Origin: Alteromonas pelagimontana
GTDB lineage: Bacteria > Pseudomonadota > Gammaproteobacteria > Enterobacterales > Alteromonadaceae
NCBI RefSeq assembly: GCF_002499975.2
Contig: NZ_CP052766.1
Coordinates: 2,790,001 to 2,854,000 of the forward strand
Reading direction: 5' to 3'
DNA length: 64,000 nucleotides
Under the pieces are notes generated by a model that saw only the letters and a list, made by a program, of their open reading frames with translations, searched no databases and had not been told where the DNA came from. This document shows, in pieces, positions 60,052 to 64,000 of the stretch; position 1 is the stretch's first letter, and each line of letters starts with the position of its first letter. The position numbers were made by a program, and so were the translations under genes.

Positions 60052-60136
60052 GGAGGGGTACCCAAGCGGTCAACGGGAGCAGACTGTAAATCTGCCGGCT
60101 CAGCCTTCGCAGGTTCGAATCCTGCCCCCTCCACCA
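60052..60136 (+). tRNA. tRNA-Tyr (anticodon GTA)
   Basis: 85 bases with a long variable arm (class II) and CCA. GGAGGGG pairs with CCCCTCC; the anticodon loop CTGTAAA carries GTA. Confidence 0.97.
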
Positions 60137-60167
60137 CTTTCTATGAGGTGGCCAGAGAATTAGGAAT

Positions 60168-60242
<75 letters not shown>

Positions 60243-60248
60243 TTTCGT

Positions 60249-60324
60249 GCTGATATGGCTCAGTTGGTAGAGCGCACCCTTGGTAAGGGTGAGGTCGGCA
60301 GTTCGAATCTGCCTATCAGCACCA
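60249..60324 (+). tRNA. tRNA-Thr (anticodon GGT)
   Basis: 76 bases with CCA. GCTGATA pairs with TATCAGC; the anticodon loop TTGGTAA carries GGT. The order Thr-Tyr-Gly-Thr-tuf equals thrU-tyrU-glyT-thrT-tufB of E. coli. Confidence 0.97.
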
Positions 60325-60393
60325 CTTTCTCCCCAGCTCATGTTTGTTTAGAATCATTTAAATTTTTAAAGTAACTTTGCTGGGATAATAGAA

Positions 60394-61578
60394 ATGGCAA
60401 AAGAAAAGTTTGAACGTAAAAAGCCCCATGTGAACGTGGGTACAATCGGCCACGTTGACCACGGTAAAACCACTCTGACTGCAGCAATCACTACTGTCCT
60501 TTCAAAGACTTATGGTGGTTCTGCACGCGCATTTGACCAAATCGATAACGCGCCTGAAGAAAAAGCCCGTGGTATCACGATTTCTACGTCACACGTAGAA
60601 TACGATACTCCCACTCGTCACTATGCCCACGTTGACTGCCCTGGACACGCTGATTATGTTAAAAACATGATTACCGGTGCGGCACAGATGGATGGTGCGA
60701 TTCTTGTGGTTGCTGCGACTGATGGTCCTATGCCACAGACACGTGAGCACATCTTGTTAGGTCGTCAGGTAGGTGTTCCTTTTATCATCGTATTCATGAA
60801 CAAATGCGACATGGTAGATGATGAAGAACTGCTTGAGCTGGTAGAAATGGAAGTTCGCGAACTGTTAAGCGAATATGAATTCCCAGGCGACGACTTACCA
60901 GTTATTCAAGGTTCTGCGTTAAAAGCACTGGAAGGCGAAGAGAAGTGGGAAGCCAAAATCATCGAATTAGGTGAAGCACTGGATTCTTATATTCCTGAGC
61001 CAGAGCGTGCAATCGACAAGCCGTTCATTTTGCCAATTGAAGACGTATTCTCAATTTCTGGCCGTGGTACTGTTGTAACCGGTCGTGTTGAGCAAGGTAT
61101 TGTGAAAGTTGGTGAGACAGTAGAAATCGTCGGTATCCGCGAAACACAAACTACTACCTGTACCGGCGTTGAAATGTTCCGTAAGCTGCTTGACGAAGGT
61201 CGTGCAGGCGAGAACGTAGGTGTGTTGTTACGTGGTACTAAGCGTGATGACGTAGAGCGTGGACAGGTTCTTTGTAAACCTGGCTCTATCAAGCCGCACA
61301 CTAAGTTTGAAGCAGAAGTTTATGTTCTGTCTAAAGACGAAGGTGGCCGTCATACACCATTCTTTAAAGGCTACCGTCCTCAGTTTTACTTCCGTACTAC
61401 TGACGTAACCGGTGCTGTAGAATTGCCTGAAGGCGTAGAAATGGTAATGCCTGGTGACAACCTGAAGTTCGTTGTCGAACTGATTGCACCTATCGCGATG
61501 GACGAAGGTCTGCGCTTTGCAATCCGTGAAGGTGGTCGTACTGTAGGTGCTGGTGTTGTAGCGAAAATCGTTGAGTAA
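60394..61578 (+). CDS. tuf: elongation factor Tu
   Basis: EF-Tu brings aminoacyl-tRNA to the ribosome with GTP. 394 residues with the G-domain motifs '[10 protein letters not shown]', 'DCPGH' and 'NKCD', the effector region 'KARGITIST', and domains 2 and 3 up to '[17 protein letters not shown]'. Its context (four tRNAs upstream) is that of tufB. Unlike tufB in E. coli it is followed by a terminator and no secE. Confidence 0.98.
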   Translation: MAKEKFERKKPHVNVGTIGHVDHGKTTLTAAITTVLSKTYGGSARAFDQIDNAPEEKARGITISTSHVEYDTPTRHYAHVDCPGHADYVKNMITGAAQMDGAILVVAATDGPMPQTREHILLGRQVGVPFIIVFMNKCDMVDDEELLELVEMEVRELLSEYEFPGDDLPVIQGSALKALEGEEKWEAKIIELGEALDSYIPEPERAIDKPFILPIEDVFSISGRGTVVTGRVEQGIVKVGETVEIVGIRETQTTTCTGVEMFRKLLDEGRAGENVGVLLRGTKRDDVERGQVLCKPGSIKPHTKFEAEVYVLSKDEGGRHTPFFKGYRPQFYFRTTDVTGAVELPEGVEMVMPGDNLKFVVELIAPIAMDEGLRFAIREGGRTVGAGVVAKIVE

Positions 61579-61604
61579 TCAACTCGCTTAACTCAAGTAT
61601 CGAA

Positions 61605-61632
61605 AAAAAAGGTCGCGTAAGCGGCCTTTTTT
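61605..61632 (+). terminator. Rho-independent terminator after tuf
   Basis: GGTCGC and GCGGCC pair (one T-G) around GTAA, extended by an A-run and a T-run of six. It ends the tRNA-tuf transcript. Confidence 0.9.
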
Positions 61633-61802
61633 AATGTCTTAATCTTTGAAGTCCCTCTTAGTATTATACAAATCCTCAATGACCGATCATCACTGCGGAT
61701 CGATTTAGTGCATCGCCAGGCCCACCGGCTTCTGTTGACACATCAAATTCATATTCACCGTTTATTGTAGAAGTACCTACGTCACAAAAACGTGTAAAAG
61801 CT

Positions 61803-62879
61803 ATGAAATTCAATTCGATAAAGTCGCGTTTATTATTAATGACCCTCATTTGTGTTTTGGGCATGAGCCTGCTGGTAGCCAGTCAGCACTTTTTCACCCA
61901 ACGATTGGTGAGCTTGCACGAGCAACGTGATCTTCTCCTGAGGCTGGGACAAGATTTACTGCAAATGCGCAGGCACGAGAAAGATTTTTTACTACGCCAT
62001 CAAATCGACTATTTCAATCGGTTTAATGAGCGTGCAGATATTTTTAACAACCACCTAAAAGCGCTGGTGCCATTATTTAAGGAATTTTCCTTACCAGATA
62101 AACGAGCCGGGGAGTTAGCGCAAGGCGTGCACGATTATCAGAAGCTGTTTCAGAAAGTCGTGCATTTACAGTTACAAATTGGCCTTAATACCGCTCATGG
62201 GTTACAGGGGGAACTTGCTTCGGTTGAAGCCATGCTGAGTCGTGAATCTGCCTTTGCTTATGGAACACAACTGTATCAGCAGTTTGTGATAGCGCAGTTA
62301 TCCATCCGCAACTTTCTGCTAACCAAAGATGCTTATTATCAGCAACAATTTGATGATGCCGTTAATCAAGCAAAAATGCCGCTGAGTGATACGTCCTCTT
62401 CGGCAGCAAAGGCATTAGAAAATTACCGGCAAACCTTTGCAAAACTGGCGGATGCGACTACTGCAATGGGTATCACGCACCAGCAAGGGCTGACCGGCGA
62501 TTTTCGCCGCCAGGCCCATCTAGTTGAGGCGCAACTTAACCAGTTGGATCAAGATCTTCAGCCGATGATTGAGTTACAGGAAAACCAGGTCAGGACTTAC
62601 AGTATCTCTATTGCAGGACTGACATCTGTCACGCTAATCCTGCTTTTAATCAAAAGTTTCGCGACCTTTCATCGTGCATTTGCTAACTTTGTAATGTTCT
62701 TTTACCGTTGTAAACGGCAGTATCAAAAAATCGATCCTCGACAACTGGGGTTCGCGGAGTTTAAATCGCTGGCAGAGCTGGCTAATGACATGGTGGAATC
62801 CCGCCGGGATATCGAAAGAAAATTAGCCACCGCGGAAGCCAGGCTGGAAGAATCTACTCACGTTAATCCTACACAGTGA
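61803..62879 (+). CDS. membrane protein with chemoreceptor-like (HBM type) periplasmic sensor and no output domain
   Basis: 358 residues. Membrane segments at about 8-27 and 268-288 enclose a periplasmic helical domain. Its start, 'LGQDLLQMRRHEKDFLLRHQ', carries the RRxEKDFLxR motif of helical bimodular (HBM) sensors of chemoreceptors and histidine kinases. The remaining 70 or so cytoplasmic residues are helical ('SLAELANDMVESRRDIERKLATAEARLEE', in parts) but contain no signalling, kinase or cyclase domain. The protein might be an input-only partner or a shortened receptor. An ISAs1 element begins 21 bp after the stop. No Shine-Dalgarno is obvious before ATG 61803. Confidence 0.65.
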   Translation: MKFNSIKSRLLLMTLICVLGMSLLVASQHFFTQRLVSLHEQRDLLLRLGQDLLQMRRHEKDFLLRHQIDYFNRFNERADIFNNHLKALVPLFKEFSLPDKRAGELAQGVHDYQKLFQKVVHLQLQIGLNTAHGLQGELASVEAMLSRESAFAYGTQLYQQFVIAQLSIRNFLLTKDAYYQQQFDDAVNQAKMPLSDTSSSAAKALENYRQTFAKLADATTAMGITHQQGLTGDFRRQAHLVEAQLNQLDQDLQPMIELQENQVRTYSISIAGLTSVTLILLLIKSFATFHRAFANFVMFFYRCKRQYQKIDPRQLGFAEFKSLAELANDMVESRRDIERKLATAEARLEESTHVNPTQ

Positions 62880-62899
62880 TTAATACTAATTCGCCGTAC

Positions 62900-64000
62900 A
62901 GGGCAAGATCACGAACATAAATTAACCAGCTGATTTAGCAGATAAAATTATAACTGGACGAGTTATAGTGTCTGTGATCTTATACTCTCTTTTGCGGAGA
63001 GAGTCATGGAAACAGGTGCATTTGAGCAGTTTTTTGGGGAATTAGAAGACCCTCGCCAGTCGGCCAAGGTAGCGCATTTATTTACTGATATTTTATTCCT
63101 GGTGGTATGCGCATCCATTGCCGGAGCCAAGGGATGGGAAGATATCGAAGACTTTGGTGACTTGCATTTTAATTGGTTCACAGGCAAAGGATTATTCAAG
63201 AATGGCTTGCCAGTCCATGACACCATCGCTCGTGTGGTATCGCGAATAGATAGTGAGCAGTTCCAGCGTTGCTTTATTGGCTGGATGCCGTCAGTGGCAG
63301 AGCTATCCGAGGGACAGCTAATTGCTATTGATGGTAAACGTCTTTGCGGGTCTTACAACCGTGACGAGAGGCAATCAGCGATTCACATGGTGAATGCCTT
63401 TGCATCAGAAAATAACATGGTGTTGGGACAGATAAAAACGCAGAGTAAATCGAATGAAATAACAGCTATTCCGGCTTTACTTAGCCTGCTGGACATAGGA
63501 GGTTGTTTGATATCGATTGATGCAATGGGCTGTCAAACCGACATTGCAGGACAGATTATCGATAGCGGTGGTGATTATTTGCTGGCGCTAAAAGGGAATC
63601 AAAAAGAGCTTCATGATGCCGTACGCTATGCACTTACCGGTGTTGTTAATGAGGAAGTGATTTGCTTAGAAAAGAGTCACGGCCGCAAAGAAGCCAGAGC
63701 TTATCATGTTATGGAAGCCGCTACGTTAGCGGATACTTTCCCTGAATGGAAAGGTCTGAAAAGTATTGGCGTTGCGCTGGGCTATCGGCAGACGAAAAGT
63801 GGTAAAGAGTCGCTTGAGTATCGATACTACATCAGCTCAGCCACGTTAACGAAAGCCCGCTTTGCCAAGGAGGTACGCAGTCACTGGGCTGTTGAAAATA
63901 GCCTCCACTGGGTTCTTGATGTGTCAATGAAGGAAGACCAATGCCGGATATATCGAGGAAATGCCGCTGAGGTATTGTCTGGGGCGAGGAAGATTGCATT
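62900..64000 (+). mobile_element. ISAs1-family element, left part
   Basis: It begins at CAGGGCAAGATCACGAA (62900), the typical ISAs1 end, and continues with one long transposase frame past the window edge. It lies just behind the sensor-like gene. The right end is not visible. Confidence 0.82.
63006..64000 (+). CDS. ISAs1-family transposase, C-terminus cut by the window
   Basis: From ATG 63006 the frame is open to the window end (331 codons). It begins 'METGAFEQFFGELEDPRQSA' and has the N-terminal DDE_Tnp_1-associated region ('FTDILFLVVCASIAGAKGWEDIEDF', in parts), the catalytic stretch 'QLIAIDGKRLCGSYN' (first Asp), 'LISIDAMGCQTDIAGQII' (second Asp), 'LALKGNQKELHD' and 'AVENSLHWVLDVSMKEDQCRI' (in parts, Glu). 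About 40 residues should follow. It looks intact so far. Confidence 0.9.
   Translation, partial: METGAFEQFFGELEDPRQSAKVAHLFTDILFLVVCASIAGAKGWEDIEDFGDLHFNWFTGKGLFKNGLPVHDTIARVVSRIDSEQFQRCFIGWMPSVAELSEGQLIAIDGKRLCGSYNRDERQSAIHMVNAFASENNMVLGQIKTQSKSNEITAIPALLSLLDIGGCLISIDAMGCQTDIAGQIIDSGGDYLLALKGNQKELHDAVRYALTGVVNEEVICLEKSHGRKEARAYHVMEAATLADTFPEWKGLKSIGVALGYRQTKSGKESLEYRYYISSATLTKARFAKEVRSHWAVENSLHWVLDVSMKEDQCRIYRGNAAEVLSGARKIA

Noticed and set aside
60394..61578. Recombination between tufA and tufB as the cause of the broken supercluster
   Set aside because: It would join tuf to rpsJ, but here tuf is followed by a terminator and an unrelated gene, and rplN is separated as well.
62963..63226. 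A minus-strand frame near the end of the window
   Set aside because: It is the shadow of the ISAs1 transposase frame on the plus strand.

Overview
The window reads as chromosomal DNA of a marine-type gammaproteobacterium close to the Alteromonadaceae. The reasons are a gammaproteobacterial spc/alpha ribosomal-protein operon, the murB-birA-coaX-tRNA(Thr,Tyr,Gly,Thr)-tuf block in enterobacterial/alteromonad order, a MotX protein of the sodium-driven polar flagellum, a GbsR-controlled cyanide-insensitive bd oxidase and secreted S8/M28 peptidases. No species call is possible without a database.

Layout. 1-9.5 kb: the end of an Lrp/AsnC regulator, glutaryl-CoA dehydrogenase, then on the minus strand the bd oxidase operon (GbsR regulator-cydA-cydB) with a perfect inverted repeat as likely operator, a periplasmic solute-binding-like protein, an exported M28 peptidase and ubiD-fre. 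9.7-18.8 kb (plus): a small conserved protein, motX, a PaiB-like FMN protein, rnr-rlmB, a subtilisin-like exoprotease and a DUF4397-type lipoprotein. 19.1-27.7 kb: the spc operon (rplN to rpmJ) and the alpha operon (rpsM to rplQ), the latter with a recognisable S4-binding pseudoknot leader. The S10 operon that usually precedes rplN is absent.

27.7-46.2 kb: an accessory surface-polysaccharide island, AT-rich at its left end. It carries a TviB-type UDP-HexNAc dehydrogenase, several GT-A, GT-B and two-domain glycosyltransferases, a SAM methyltransferase, a sulfotransferase-like protein, an asparagine-synthase-like protein and an alpha/beta-hydrolase-like protein. Decayed IS30, IS481 and IS3 pieces lie between them. 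Three of its proteins share a short FDxxFYxxxYxDV...HYxxxGxxEGRxP module. No flippase, polymerase or export gene is in view. 46.3-47.0 kb: an exported helical-repeat protein of unknown role.

47.3-53.8 kb: a complete rRNA operon (two promoters, 16S, tRNA-Ala, tRNA-Ile, 23S, 5S, terminator) with an extended helix-44 tip in 16S and a repeat family in its leader and spacer. 53.9-55.0 kb: a dead IS630 element. 55.2-57.0 kb: a GT4 and an initiating sugar-phosphate transferase, so polysaccharide genes lie on both sides of the rRNA operon. 57.1-61.6 kb: murB, birA, coaX, four tRNAs and tuf, which ends in a terminator instead of leading into secE. 61.8-64 kb: a membrane-anchored sensor-like protein without an output domain, then an ISAs1 element running off the window.

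The genes form ordinary operons for translation, cell-wall and cofactor synthesis around one variable polysaccharide locus. The most unusual content is the shared module in the glycosyltransferases, the position of the rRNA operon within polysaccharide genes, and the broken ribosomal-protein supercluster whose two outer edges both lie in this window.
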